Assembly: GCA_030037775.1 (NCBI GenBank)
Contig: JASHQB010000342.1
Location: forward strand, 1-37,021
Length of the DNA: 37,021 nt
From: Candidatus Acidiferrales bacterium
Lineage (GTDB): Bacteria > Acidobacteriota > Terriglobia > Acidiferrales > UBA7541
Direction of reading: 5' to 3'
A program made the position numbers and the translations under genes. Below are positions 17,492 to 24,898 of the stretch, piece by piece. Each line of letters begins with the position of its first letter. Position 1 is the stretch's first letter. The notes beneath the pieces were generated by a model, which had not been told where the DNA came from, made no database searches, and saw only the letters and a program-made list of their open reading frames with translations.

Positions 17492-18703
17492 GTGCTAGTC
17501 GTTGACGATAATCAGACCAATCGACTCATCCTGGCGGAGATTCTCAAGGATTGGGGCATGACGTCCCAAACCGCCGCCAGTGGCCGCGAGGCCCTGGAAA
17601 TACTGCGCCGCCAAGGGGCCGGAACCCCGTTCCGCCTGGCGGTGATCGATGCGCAGATGCCCGAAATGGACGGCCTTATGCTCGCCCGGCAGCTGCAAAC
17701 GATCAGCCAGTTCCCGAATTTGCCCATCGTCATGCTCAGTTCCATTTCTCTGCCCGGTGACAACGAGGCCGACCGCCAATCCGGCATTTTCGCGCGTCTT
17801 ACAAAACCCGTCCAGCCCACTGAGCTTCTGAATGCGATTCTGCACGCTATCGAAACGCCCGCGGCCCTTGCGTCGGCTCAGAATGATGATGCGCCGGAGC
17901 GCCAAAGAAACCGGACGCCGCCGCTGCGTGTTCTGCTGGCTGAAGACAACGCGGTGAACCGCCAGGTCGTAACGAAATTGCTCGAGAAGCGCGGGCACCT
18001 GGTGATCGCGGCGACGAATGGGCGGGAGGCCCTAGCGGTGCTGGAGCATGAGACGATCGACTTAATTCTCATGGACGTGCAAATGCCGGACATCGACGGG
18101 CTCGAAGCCATTCGCATGATCCGCCAAAAGGAAAAAATGTCGGGCCGGCATGTCCCTATCATCAGCGTTACTGCCCATGCCATGAAAGGCGACCGCGAAA
18201 ACTGCATCGCCGCGGGAGCGGATGATTACGTTCCCAAGCCGGTCAAGCCCGCAGACTTGTTCCGCGCCATGAAACTCTGTTGCGCGAACCGGGAGGTAAT
18301 CTTACCTATGGAACAGCAATCCGTGAACGCGTCCGAAATCCTGGAGCGGTGCCAGGGAGACCGTGCATTGCTCGCGGAAATCGTCGGACTTTTCGACAGC
18401 GGCTCGCAAACTTTGCTGCGAGACTTGGCCGTAGGGATCGAGCAGAGCGACGCCGTTAAGCTGGCAAGAACGGCGCACTCGTTGAAAGGCTCAATTGCGA
18501 ATTTCACGAAAGGGCCCGCGTATCGTGCCGTCGAAAAACTGGAACAGCACGCGCGGCAAAACGATCTCGCATCCGTTCGTGCTGGCTTTCCCGCGGTAGA
18601 GATCGCTATCCAGCAATTGAAAGAAGAGCTCGCGCCATTTCGCAGCGCGGAGCCAGGGGAATCGGCGCCCGTACCCCTGGATGTGCACTCCGAAAGAGCC
18701 TAG
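17492..18703 (+). CDS. REC-REC-Hpt module (receiver half of the interrupted hybrid kinase)
   Basis: Counted from GTG 17492, this 403-residue segment holds receiver 1 (acidic pair D5/D6, phospho-acceptor D53 in VIDAQMPEMDG, K105), receiver 2 (E151/D152, D195 in LILMDVQMPDIDG, K249) and an Hpt domain with H329 in ARTAHSLKGS. It is in the same frame as the upstream kinase, separated by a TAG and six sense codons. The GTG start has no SD, so independent translation would rely on coupling or readthrough. With the kinase half, the order would be sensor-HAMP-PAS-HisKA-HATPase-REC-REC-Hpt, the tripartite phosphorelay seen in BarA/TorS-like proteins. All phosphotransfer residues are intact, which argues for a recent lesion, a sequencing error or a functional split. 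Confidence 0.82.
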   Translation: MLVVDDNQTNRLILAEILKDWGMTSQTAASGREALEILRRQGAGTPFRLAVIDAQMPEMDGLMLARQLQTISQFPNLPIVMLSSISLPGDNEADRQSGIFARLTKPVQPTELLNAILHAIETPAALASAQNDDAPERQRNRTPPLRVLLAEDNAVNRQVVTKLLEKRGHLVIAATNGREALAVLEHETIDLILMDVQMPDIDGLEAIRMIRQKEKMSGRHVPIISVTAHAMKGDRENCIAAGADDYVPKPVKPADLFRAMKLCCANREVILPMEQQSVNASEILERCQGDRALLAEIVGLFDSGSQTLLRDLAVGIEQSDAVKLARTAHSLKGSIANFTKGPAYRAVEKLEQHARQNDLASVRAGFPAVEIAIQQLKEELAPFRSAEPGESAPVPLDVHSERA

Positions 18704-18716
18704 CAGGAGCGCTGGC

Positions 18717-19665
18717 GTGAAGATCCTGATCGCCGAAGATGATCCCGTCTCCCTGCGCGTGCTGGAGGAATTCCTGCGGAGATGGGGTTATCAAGTGGTG
18801 GCCGTGGCCAACGGGGCGGATGCCTGGGCCTTGCTGGTCGGGGAGGATGCCCCGCGGATGGCCATCCTCGACTGGGTGATGCCTGAGCTTGAGGGAATTG
18901 AGATTTGCAGCCGGATCCGCGCTCGTTCTGACCGTGCCTATACATTCTTGATTCTGTTGACCGCGCACGGCCAGAAGCACAGCCTGCTCGCCGGTTTGAA
19001 GGCGGGCGCCGACGATTATCTCTCCAAACCTTTCGACGCCGACGAACTTCGCGCGCGCTTGCAAGTCGGCGAGCGCATCCTTCGTGTGCAGGACGAATTG
19101 ATTGCCGCTCGCGACGCGCTGCACTTTCAGGCCACCCACGATCTCCTTACCGGAGTCGCCAGCCGCGGTGCAGCCATCGACTTTCTCAGCCGTGAACTGG
19201 CCCGCAGTTTTCGCGAGCAACGTTCCATGGGCATCGTGATTGCCGACCGCGACCACTTCAAGCGTATCAACGACGATCACGGCCATCTGGCGGGCGACAA
19301 GGTGTTGCATGAATTGGCGCAGCGCATGCTGAAGTGCGTCCGCACCTACGATAGCGTAAGGCCGTTACGGCGGAGAGGAGTTTCTGATCATCTTCCCATC
19401 GTCCAACGAAGAAGGCACGCTTCGCCAAGCGGAGAGAATCCGTAGAGCGATAGAAGCCGCGCCCGTACAACTCCCGCAGGGGCCAGTTCCGGTCACGGCG
19501 AGCTTCGGCATAGTGGCCACGGACACCTCTAAACTCCAGGATGTCATGGAGTTGTTGCGCTCCGCCGATGCCGCGCTGTACCGCGCAAAGCAGCGTGGGC
19601 GTAATCGCGTCGAGTGTGCTCCCCCGGCAGAGCTACTCGCCGCTCCATCCTCCGGGAACTCGTAG
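18717..19665 (+). pseudogene. Response regulator-diguanylate cyclase (REC-GGDEF), frameshifted just before GGEEF
   Basis: From GTG 18717 (AGGAG at 18705-18709, seven bases upstream) a receiver domain is read with E7/D8/D9, phospho-acceptor D52 in LDWVMPELEG and K104. A GGDEF domain then begins 'HDLLTGVASRG ... IADRDHFKRINDDHGHLAGD'. After codon GTA (19356-19358) the frame is lost and ends at 19445. Removing one A of the AA pair at 19358-19359 restores G-R-Y-G-G-E-E-F, followed by a complete C-terminal half ('ASFGIVATD', 'ADAALYRAKQRGRNRV') to TAG at 19663-19665. The restored protein has an active GGEEF and an RxxD inhibitory site (RTYD) five residues before it. An ATG at 18681 also lies in frame but overlaps the upstream gene and lacks the SD. 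It is the likely output partner of the hybrid kinase. Confidence 0.85.
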
Positions 19666-19830
19666 TCCTAGGGCCCGAATCGTCGGTCGTATTCCTCACA
19701 GAGGGGCGGCAGATCTCCATACGCAGCCGAATGGAATCTGTCCAGGGATAACTTTTTCTCGTACAAAACGAACGGAAAACAATTTTGTTGCGTACCGTTA
19801 GGTGTAAACTTGATGGTTGGAAGCCAGTTG

Positions 19831-19836
19831 AGGAGG
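19831..19836 (+). promoter_or_regulatory. Perfect Shine-Dalgarno that sets the citrate synthase start
   Basis: AGGAGG stands six bases before GTG 19843. It favours that start over the TTG/ATG pair at 19810/19813, which have no SD. Confidence 0.75.
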
Positions 19837-19842
19837 CCCAAG

Positions 19843-21186
19843 GTGAGTCCCACGAATCCTGTTTCTGCGCCGGCGAATGACAAACAGACTGCGGCGCGTC
19901 GCGAGAGTCTGACCATCACCGACAATCGCACCGGGAAGCAATACGAGGTTCCCATTCAGCACGACACCATCCGCGCCATCGATTTGCGCCAGATCAAGGT
20001 CGACACTGCCGATTTCGGCTTGATGAGTTACGACCCGGCATTTACGAACACCGCCTCCTGCATCAGCCGGATCACTTATATTGACGGCGACAAAGGCATC
20101 TTGCGCTACCGCGGATATCCCATCGAGGAACTGGCCGAGAAAAGCACTTATCTTGAGACGGCGTATCTGATTCTGCACGGAGAGTTGCCCACGCGGACAC
20201 AACTGGCCGACTGGACCTACCACATTACCCATCACACCTTCATCCACGAGAGTATCAAGAAATTTCTGGACGGTTTTCATTACGACGCTCACCCCATGGG
20301 CATGGTCATTTCCGCGGTGGCGGCCCTTTCCACTTTTTATCCGGACGCCAAAAACATTTTCGACGAGGATTCCCGCCGCAAACAGACCTGGCGGCTGATC
20401 GGCAAAATGCCCACGATGGCGGCGTTCGCTTATCGGCACAGCCTGGGCATGCCCTACGCGTATCCCGATAACGAGTTGAGCTATCCGGGCAATTTTCTCA
20501 ATATGCTGTTCCGCACCACCGAGCTGCAGTATCGCCCAAATCCGACACTCGAGCGCGCCTTGGACATTCTTTTCATTTTGCACGCCGACCACGAACAGAA
20601 CTGCTCGACCAGTGCCATGCGCGGAGTCGGCAGCTCGCACGTCGATCCCTATTCCGCGATTGCCGCTGCGACCGCGGCCCTTTACGGCCCGCTCCATGGC
20701 GGCGCCAACGAGGCCGTGTTACGGATGCTGCTCGAAATCGGCTCGGTCAATCGCGTTCCCGAGTACATCAAACAGGTCAAGTCCGGCGGCGAGCAGAAGC
20801 TGATGGGCTTTGGCCATCGCGTCTACAAGAATTACGACCCGCGAGCGAAAATTGTGAAGCGTATCGCCTACGAAGTCTTCGACGTGATGGGCCGCAATCC
20901 TTTGATCGATATTGCCCTCGAATGCGAGCGGATCGCCCTCGAAGACGATTATTTTGTGAAGCGCAAACTTTATCCCAACGTGGATTTCTATACTGGCCTG
21001 ATCTATCAATCCATGGGTATGCCGGTGACGATGTTCCCCGTGCTTTTTGCTATTCCGCGAACATCCGGCTGGATTGCTCAGTGGCAGGAAATGCTCCTCG
21101 ATCCGGAGCAGAAAATCGCTCGGCCGCGCCAAATCTACCTGGGAGAGGATGCGCGCAGCTACATTCCCATGGATCACCGCGGCTAG
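19843..21186 (+). CDS. gltA: Citrate synthase
   Basis: The enzyme condenses acetyl-CoA and oxaloacetate to citrate, the entry step of the TCA cycle. The 447-residue product matches the long (type II, hexameric) bacterial class with its N-terminal beta-rich extension 'LTITDNRTGKQYEVPI'. The catalytic triad can be placed by motif as H285 (PLHGGANEAV), H325 (GFGHRVYKNYDPRA) and D381 (YPNVDFYTG). HADHEQN and 'CSTSAMRGVGSSHVDPYSAIAA' are also typical. The start is chosen from the AGGAGG at 19831-19836. The gene stands alone; the upstream 177 bases hold no clear gene. Its TAG stop overlaps, within the tetranucleotide CTAG, the stop of the opposite-strand cyclase gene. Confidence 0.96.
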   Translation: MSPTNPVSAPANDKQTAARRESLTITDNRTGKQYEVPIQHDTIRAIDLRQIKVDTADFGLMSYDPAFTNTASCISRITYIDGDKGILRYRGYPIEELAEKSTYLETAYLILHGELPTRTQLADWTYHITHHTFIHESIKKFLDGFHYDAHPMGMVISAVAALSTFYPDAKNIFDEDSRRKQTWRLIGKMPTMAAFAYRHSLGMPYAYPDNELSYPGNFLNMLFRTTELQYRPNPTLERALDILFILHADHEQNCSTSAMRGVGSSHVDPYSAIAAATAALYGPLHGGANEAVLRMLLEIGSVNRVPEYIKQVKSGGEQKLMGFGHRVYKNYDPRAKIVKRIAYEVFDVMGRNPLIDIALECERIALEDDYFVKRKLYPNVDFYTGLIYQSMGMPVTMFPVLFAIPRTSGWIAQWQEMLLDPEQKIARPRQIYLGEDARSYIPMDHRG

Positions 21187-22040
21187 AGGATTGCCGCCGG
21201 CGCCGCGTCCGCGCCGTGTTCTTTCCGTTTGTTTGCGTAGAGAGATTTATCCGCTCTCTCGATCAGTTCCGCCGGCGTTTCGCCTTTTTCATAACCGGCC
21301 CATCCGACGGCGCTTGTGACCGCCAGTTTTTCTTCTCCCCATTCCACTTCGATGCGTCCCAACCGCTTGAGCAGCGCCGGAATTCTTTCCGGCAAGCACT
21401 CCGGCAGAATCACCAAGAATTCGTCTCCGCCGAGCCTCACCGCCAGATCGGACGCGCGGATCACCTTGTTCAATCGTTCGGCAAACCGCTTCAACGCCAA
21501 ATCTCCCGCGGCATGCCCATGGCGGTCGTTAATGCCTTTGAAGCGGTTCAGATCCAAAAGCAGCACGCTGAGCGGATGCCCGTGGCGTTCCGAGCGCGCT
21601 ACTTCGCCAGCCAGCCGCTCCTCGCCCAGGCGGCGATTTGACAATCCGGTGAGCGGATCTCGCGTGGCCAGTTTCTGGAATTCCTCCGCGCGGATTCGCA
21701 GCCGCGAAAGGATTTCCACGTGTTTCGCAGTTTGTGTTCGCAAACGTTTGATCAGCCACTGCTGATAGACGGTGTAAATGTTGAACAGCAGCACCAGCGC
21801 CACCAGAGCGTGAATGGCGAGATTCAGGTTCATCTGGAATGTACGGTCGGATTCCTTCAGGATGTTCGGCAGCGAAACGGTGACCACGGTTAGCGTCAGC
21901 AAAAGGATTACAGTTATCGCGCTCCACCAAAGCCACCAGTCACGGCGCTCCAGTCCTCGCAGATTCTTCTGTGCTAGCTCGATTTCCTGAATCTGTTGTT
22001 CCGACAAGGGTTCAAATGGGTTCTCGGTCAGATCCGGCAC
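21183..22040 (-). CDS. Membrane-bound diguanylate cyclase (GGDEF)
   Basis: The 285-residue protein has two predicted membrane helices (about 35-60, Trp-rich at its start, and 72-95), a short coiled linker and a complete GGDEF domain. 'RDPLTGLSNRR' begins the domain, 'LLLDLNRFKGINDRHGH' carries the metal-binding Asp, and the active site GGDEF is at 204-208. An allosteric RxxD site (RASD, 195-198) stands five residues before it, so feedback inhibition by c-di-GMP is expected. The N-terminal cytoplasmic segment shows no recognised sensor. The start is GTG without a clear SD, so its position is less certain than the rest. It converges with gltA, the two TAG stops sharing one CTAG. Confidence 0.9.
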   Translation of the reverse strand: MPDLTENPFEPLSEQQIQEIELAQKNLRGLERRDWWLWWSAITVILLLTLTVVTVSLPNILKESDRTFQMNLNLAIHALVALVLLFNIYTVYQQWLIKRLRTQTAKHVEILSRLRIRAEEFQKLATRDPLTGLSNRRLGEERLAGEVARSERHGHPLSVLLLDLNRFKGINDRHGHAAGDLALKRFAERLNKVIRASDLAVRLGGDEFLVILPECLPERIPALLKRLGRIEVEWGEEKLAVTSAVGWAGYEKGETPAELIERADKSLYANKRKEHGADAAPAAIL

Positions 22041-22090
22041 ACAAACACTCGGGAGGAATTCTGCGGGGGCTCTGAGAAGGAGTATAACCG

Positions 22091-22867
22091 CTAACGCGAT
22101 GGTTCGGTGGCCACAAGATGTTCGTGTTTCCTGGCGCTAACGTGTTCGCCCGGCCGCTCGCTCGGTGGAAACCTCGGTTCTTGCTGTCTCGGATACTCTC
22201 CCCGTTTCGCAGCGGCAACAAAATGATCGGCGTCTCGAGTGGGGCGCGGAATGCGGTAACCATCGAGCACCGCCAGCACAAATTTCAGAGCGGTCGGCAG
22301 AGACAGACGGTGCCCTTGCGTCACGTAAATGGGATTCACTCCTGTTCGCGTGCGCAGCACCGCGCCAATCACCTCCTCTCCATCCCGCAGCGCCGTCCAT
22401 GCTCCGGCACGCAGAGGCAATCTCCCGTGGGTTCCGATGAGCAGCGATTTCGCGCAGCCAATCGTTGCTGTGTCCAGCAGCAGGCCCAGGTGCGACGTGA
22501 TACCGAACCTGCGGGGATGCGCATAGCCATGGCCGTCGCAAAAAATCAGGTCCGGCGTATTTTTCACGCGCGCGAACACTTTCAGCAGCGCCGGCGCCTC
22601 ACGAAAACTCAGCAACCCCGGAACATAGGGGAACGTGATGGCGCTTTCACCCCATACGCGTTCGATCTCCTGCATCTCCGGAAATATGTAAATCACCACG
22701 CCGGCAATGGCCCGCTTGCGGTCAAGATCGAACGCCAGATCGGCTCCCGCAACGCGCCGGACGGCCGGCAAACGATCAGTCAATTCCAATCTCGGGCGCA
22801 ACCGCAACTGGATCCGGGCGGCTTCGCGGGGCGTCACGCGCCACGAATGTAAGCGCTGATGCTCCAT
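22091..22867 (-). CDS. nfi: Endonuclease V (deoxyinosine 3' endonuclease)
   Basis: EndoV nicks DNA one phosphodiester 3' of deoxyinosine to start repair of deaminated adenine. The expected active-site residues can all be placed: D43 (AGADLAF), Y81 and E90 (YVPGLLSFRE), D111 (FCDGHGYAHPRR) and K140 (GCAKSLL). The wedge motif PYVPG is present. The 258-residue protein is longer than the common 220-230 because of a basic, low-complexity C-terminal tail from about residue 210. No SD precedes the ATG; a TTGACA promoter lies close upstream. It is transcribed away from the STAS gene at 23016. Confidence 0.94.
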   Translation of the reverse strand: MEHQRLHSWRVTPREAARIQLRLRPRLELTDRLPAVRRVAGADLAFDLDRKRAIAGVVIYIFPEMQEIERVWGESAITFPYVPGLLSFREAPALLKVFARVKNTPDLIFCDGHGYAHPRRFGITSHLGLLLDTATIGCAKSLLIGTHGRLPLRAGAWTALRDGEEVIGAVLRTRTGVNPIYVTQGHRLSLPTALKFVLAVLDGYRIPRPTRDADHFVAAAKRGEYPRQQEPRFPPSERPGEHVSARKHEHLVATEPSR

Positions 22868-22875
22868 GCATCGAA

Positions 22876-22902
22876 ATTATTCGGGCCGCATCATACTGTC
22901 AA
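22876..22902 (-). promoter_or_regulatory. Candidate promoter close to the nfi start (near-leaderless)
   Basis: On the minus strand TTGACA (22902-22897) is followed after 15 bases by AATAAT (22881-22876), then eight bases to the ATG. The spacer is short, but both hexamers are good. With no SD before nfi, this suggests a transcript starting at or one to two bases before the start codon. Confidence 0.45.
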
Positions 22903-22926
22903 GGGCGCCAACCCACGTGTCACTTA

Positions 22927-22945
22927 CGCCGAGGCAGCCTCGGCG
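22927..22945. repeat. Perfect 8-bp inverted repeat with 3-nt loop in the nfi/STAS divergent region
   Basis: CGCCGAGG-CAG-CCTCGGCG lies between the two divergent genes, where the -35 of the STAS promoter would be. No T-run follows, so it is not an intrinsic terminator. It may be an operator or a structured DNA element. Confidence 0.6.
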
Positions 22946-22963
22946 AACCGGTGATCTCGGGGG

Positions 22964-22969
22964 TATAAT
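22964..22969 (+). promoter_or_regulatory. Consensus -10 box (TATAAT) for the second STAS gene
   Basis: A perfect TATAAT lies 46 bases before the STAS ATG. No -35 consensus is found at 16-18 bases; that position is next to the CGCCGAGG inverted repeat. It may need an activator or another sigma factor. Confidence 0.45.
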
Positions 22970-23015
22970 TCCATTTGCCGCGGAGAGACGCGCAAGCGCG
23001 GGTAGGAGAGCTGGG

Positions 23016-23381
23016 ATGCCTCTGAAAATTTCGTCGCGCCGCTTATCGGATGTGGATGTTGTGGATTTGGACGGCCGTTTGGTGATCGGACCAAACAGCG
23101 ATGCGCTGACCGAGAAGTTCCGGGAATTGTCACGGCAAGGTGCGCGAAAGATCCTGGTAAACCTCGCCAAGGTGACACAGCTGGACAGTTCAGGCATCTG
23201 TAGCCTGCTTCACGGCTATACGTCAATGAAAAAGGCCGGCGGCTCGTTCAAACTTCTGCACGCCGGCGGGCACACGCGCGAAGTGCTGGAAGTCATGCGG
23301 CTTACCGAGACGATTCCGACGCTGGACGACGAAGCCCAGGCGGTGGCCAGTTTCGTATCGGCAGAACCGGCGGTTGGCTGA
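23016..23381 (+). CDS. STAS-domain protein (anti-sigma-factor-antagonist-like)
   Basis: This 121-residue STAS domain has the canonical loop D57-S58-S59-G in 'VTQLDSSGICSLL', with Ser58 as the probable phosphorylation site by analogy with SpoIIAA. The fold pattern continues with 'SMKKAGGSFKLLHAG' and 'EVLEVMRLTETI'. It is related to the STAS protein at 13953 but keeps the normal loop. The ATG at 23016 has AGGAG (23004-23008) seven bases upstream; the in-frame extension to 22866 is unsupported. No partner kinase or sigma factor is adjacent. It converges with mglA across 23 bases. Confidence 0.87.
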   Translation: MPLKISSRRLSDVDVVDLDGRLVIGPNSDALTEKFRELSRQGARKILVNLAKVTQLDSSGICSLLHGYTSMKKAGGSFKLLHAGGHTREVLEVMRLTETIPTLDDEAQAVASFVSAEPAVG

Positions 23382-23404
23382 AGTATTTCGCGGATCAACG
23401 GGCT

Positions 23405-23992
23405 TCAGGAATTCTTCTTCAAATCATTCAGGACGAGCTTCGCCACTTCCTTCAACGTATCAAAAACGCCCTGACCTTGCACGGCGACCGCTTCGATCAC
23501 CGGCTCGCCCTTCAGTTGCAGTTGTTTGGTCAATTCGGCCGTGGGCATGGCGTTGGGGAGGTCCCGCTTGTTGAGTTGCAAGGCATAGGGAATCGTATCG
23601 AAGTTTAGATTGTGGTCTTTTAGATGTTCCTTCAGGTTGTCGATCGTTTCGAAATTTGCGTCCAGACGCTCTTCTTGCGAGTCCGCGACGAACACAACGC
23701 CGTCCGCGCCTTTCAGAATCAACCGCCGGCTCGCTTCATAAAAAACCTGCCCGGGAACTGTATACAAATGGAAGCGCGTGCGGAATCCCCGCACCGAGCC
23801 GAGATCGAGCGGCAGGAAATCGAAAAATAGCGTCCGGTCTGTTTCCGTCGCCAGCGAAACCATTTTCCCCTTTTGATTGTTGCCCGTGTGGTCGTAAATC
23901 CACTGCAGATTGGCAGTCTTGCCCCCAAGGCCAGGGCCATAGTAGACAAGCTTGCAGTTAATCTCTCTCGCGGGAAAGTTTATAAACGGCAC
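23405..23992 (-). CDS. mglA: MglA-like small Ras-family GTPase
   Basis: The 195-residue protein matches MglA, the polarity GTPase of gliding and type IV pilus motility. Motifs are P-loop GPGLGGKT (19-26), the switch region with TVPGQ (78-82), and NKRD (141-144) for guanine specificity. 'MPFINFPAREINCKLVYYG' is the family N terminus. GTG start with GAGGGG upstream on the minus strand. Its usual partner and GTPase activator MglB (a roadblock/LC7 protein) is not next to it or elsewhere in the window. Similar GTPases occur in non-gliding bacteria, so a motility role is only inferred. Confidence 0.92.
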   Translation of the reverse strand: MPFINFPAREINCKLVYYGPGLGGKTANLQWIYDHTGNNQKGKMVSLATETDRTLFFDFLPLDLGSVRGFRTRFHLYTVPGQVFYEASRRLILKGADGVVFVADSQEERLDANFETIDNLKEHLKDHNLNFDTIPYALQLNKRDLPNAMPTAELTKQLQLKGEPVIEAVAVQGQGVFDTLKEVAKLVLNDLKKNS

Positions 23993-24018
23993 AAGCCCCT
24001 CAGTTTTATCGTCGTTAA

Positions 24019-24027
24019 CTTATAGCA
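24019..24027 (-). promoter_or_regulatory. Candidate extended -10 promoter of mglA
   Basis: On the minus strand TGC-TATAAG is an extended -10 element (five of six -10 bases). It would give a leader of about 20 nt that includes the GAGGGG Shine-Dalgarno. No convincing -35. Confidence 0.35.
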
Positions 24028-24215
24028 CAGCAGCGTGCAGCAGAACATCTGGTGTCTTTCGTCGCTGCTTCGGAACAGATAACCTTCTCATCGCCTGAGG
24101 TAGTATCCTCGGACTGGGCATACTGGTCAAAGCCGCAAAATGAGGCGCCAGGAAGCCGTGAAATCCCGAGTCGTACCAGCCTGAAAATGTCGCCATTCGC
24201 TCCAAATCTAGTGAG

Positions 24216-24244
24216 TTGACGCCGCATGTGTCCGCTGTTATTCT
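24216..24244 (+). promoter_or_regulatory. Candidate promoter immediately before the TPR gene (near-leaderless)
   Basis: TTGACG (24216-24221) and TATTCT (24239-24244) are 17 bases apart. Nine bases then separate the -10 from ATG 24254, which has no SD. Transcription should start zero to three bases before the ATG. Confidence 0.45.
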
Positions 24245-24253
24245 ATTTTGCGT

Positions 24254-24886
24254 ATGGCGCGCTCGAGCGGGAAGACCAAACAGCGGGGCAGTCGTACTTC
24301 GTCGCAGGGTCGTAGCTACCGCAAGCCTCTGAAAAAGAAAGCCTTACCGAAAAAGCAGCATCACGCTGTTTTGCGCGACCCGAACGATCAAGCCACTCTA
24401 CTGCAGCTAAAGGCCTACGAAGAGGGGCTCAAGTACTTCCAGCAGCAGAAATTCCCTCGTGCCAAGGAAGTGCTCGAGCGGGTTATCGACGGCCCCAGCA
24501 AGGAACTTGCAGACCGCGCACGAATTCATCTTCGCATTTGCGGCCAGCGCATTTCCCGGCCTGCGGAACCAGCCGCGAAGTCGGCCGAGGACCACTACAA
24601 CCAGGGCATCGCCATGATGAATCTGGGACGCTGGGATGATGCCCGTGAGCATCTGGACCGCGCGCGCAAGTCTGCGCCGAAGGCGGATCACATTGTTTAT
24701 GCCATGGCCGCTCTGGATTGCTTGACCGGCGAAGCCGAATCTTCGATGCAGAATCTGAAAATCGCCATTCAATTGCGCGCGGAAAATCGCTATCGCGCAC
24801 GCAACGACGAAGACTTTGCTTTCCTTCAGGAAGACCCTCGCTTTACCGAACTTCTCTACCCTGAGCGAGAAGGCGCAAGCGGTTAG
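24254..24886 (+). CDS. Tetratricopeptide-repeat protein with basic N terminus
   Basis: The 210-residue protein begins with about 35 residues rich in Lys, Arg and Ser, then shows helix pairs of TPR type at about 49-82 (YEEGLKYFQQQKFPRAKEVL), 110-145 (YNQGIAMMNLGRWDDAREHL) and 147-175. No signal peptide or membrane segment is present, so it is cytoplasmic; the basic head could bind nucleic acid or acidic lipid, but nothing shows this directly. I prefer ATG 24254 to the TTG two codons earlier. It ends 12 bases before yvcK, and the two probably share a transcript. The specific function is unknown. Confidence 0.82.
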   Translation: MARSSGKTKQRGSRTSSQGRSYRKPLKKKALPKKQHHAVLRDPNDQATLLQLKAYEEGLKYFQQQKFPRAKEVLERVIDGPSKELADRARIHLRICGQRISRPAEPAAKSAEDHYNQGIAMMNLGRWDDAREHLDRARKSAPKADHIVYAMAALDCLTGEAESSMQNLKIAIQLRAENRYRARNDEDFAFLQEDPRFTELLYPEREGASG

Positions 24887-24898
24887 CTTTTTTCGTCT

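Noticed and set aside
19356-19365. Programmed -1/+1 frameshift in the response regulator-cyclase
   Set aside because: No slippery heptamer, stimulatory SD-like spacing or hairpin is evident; a mutation or sequencing error is simpler.
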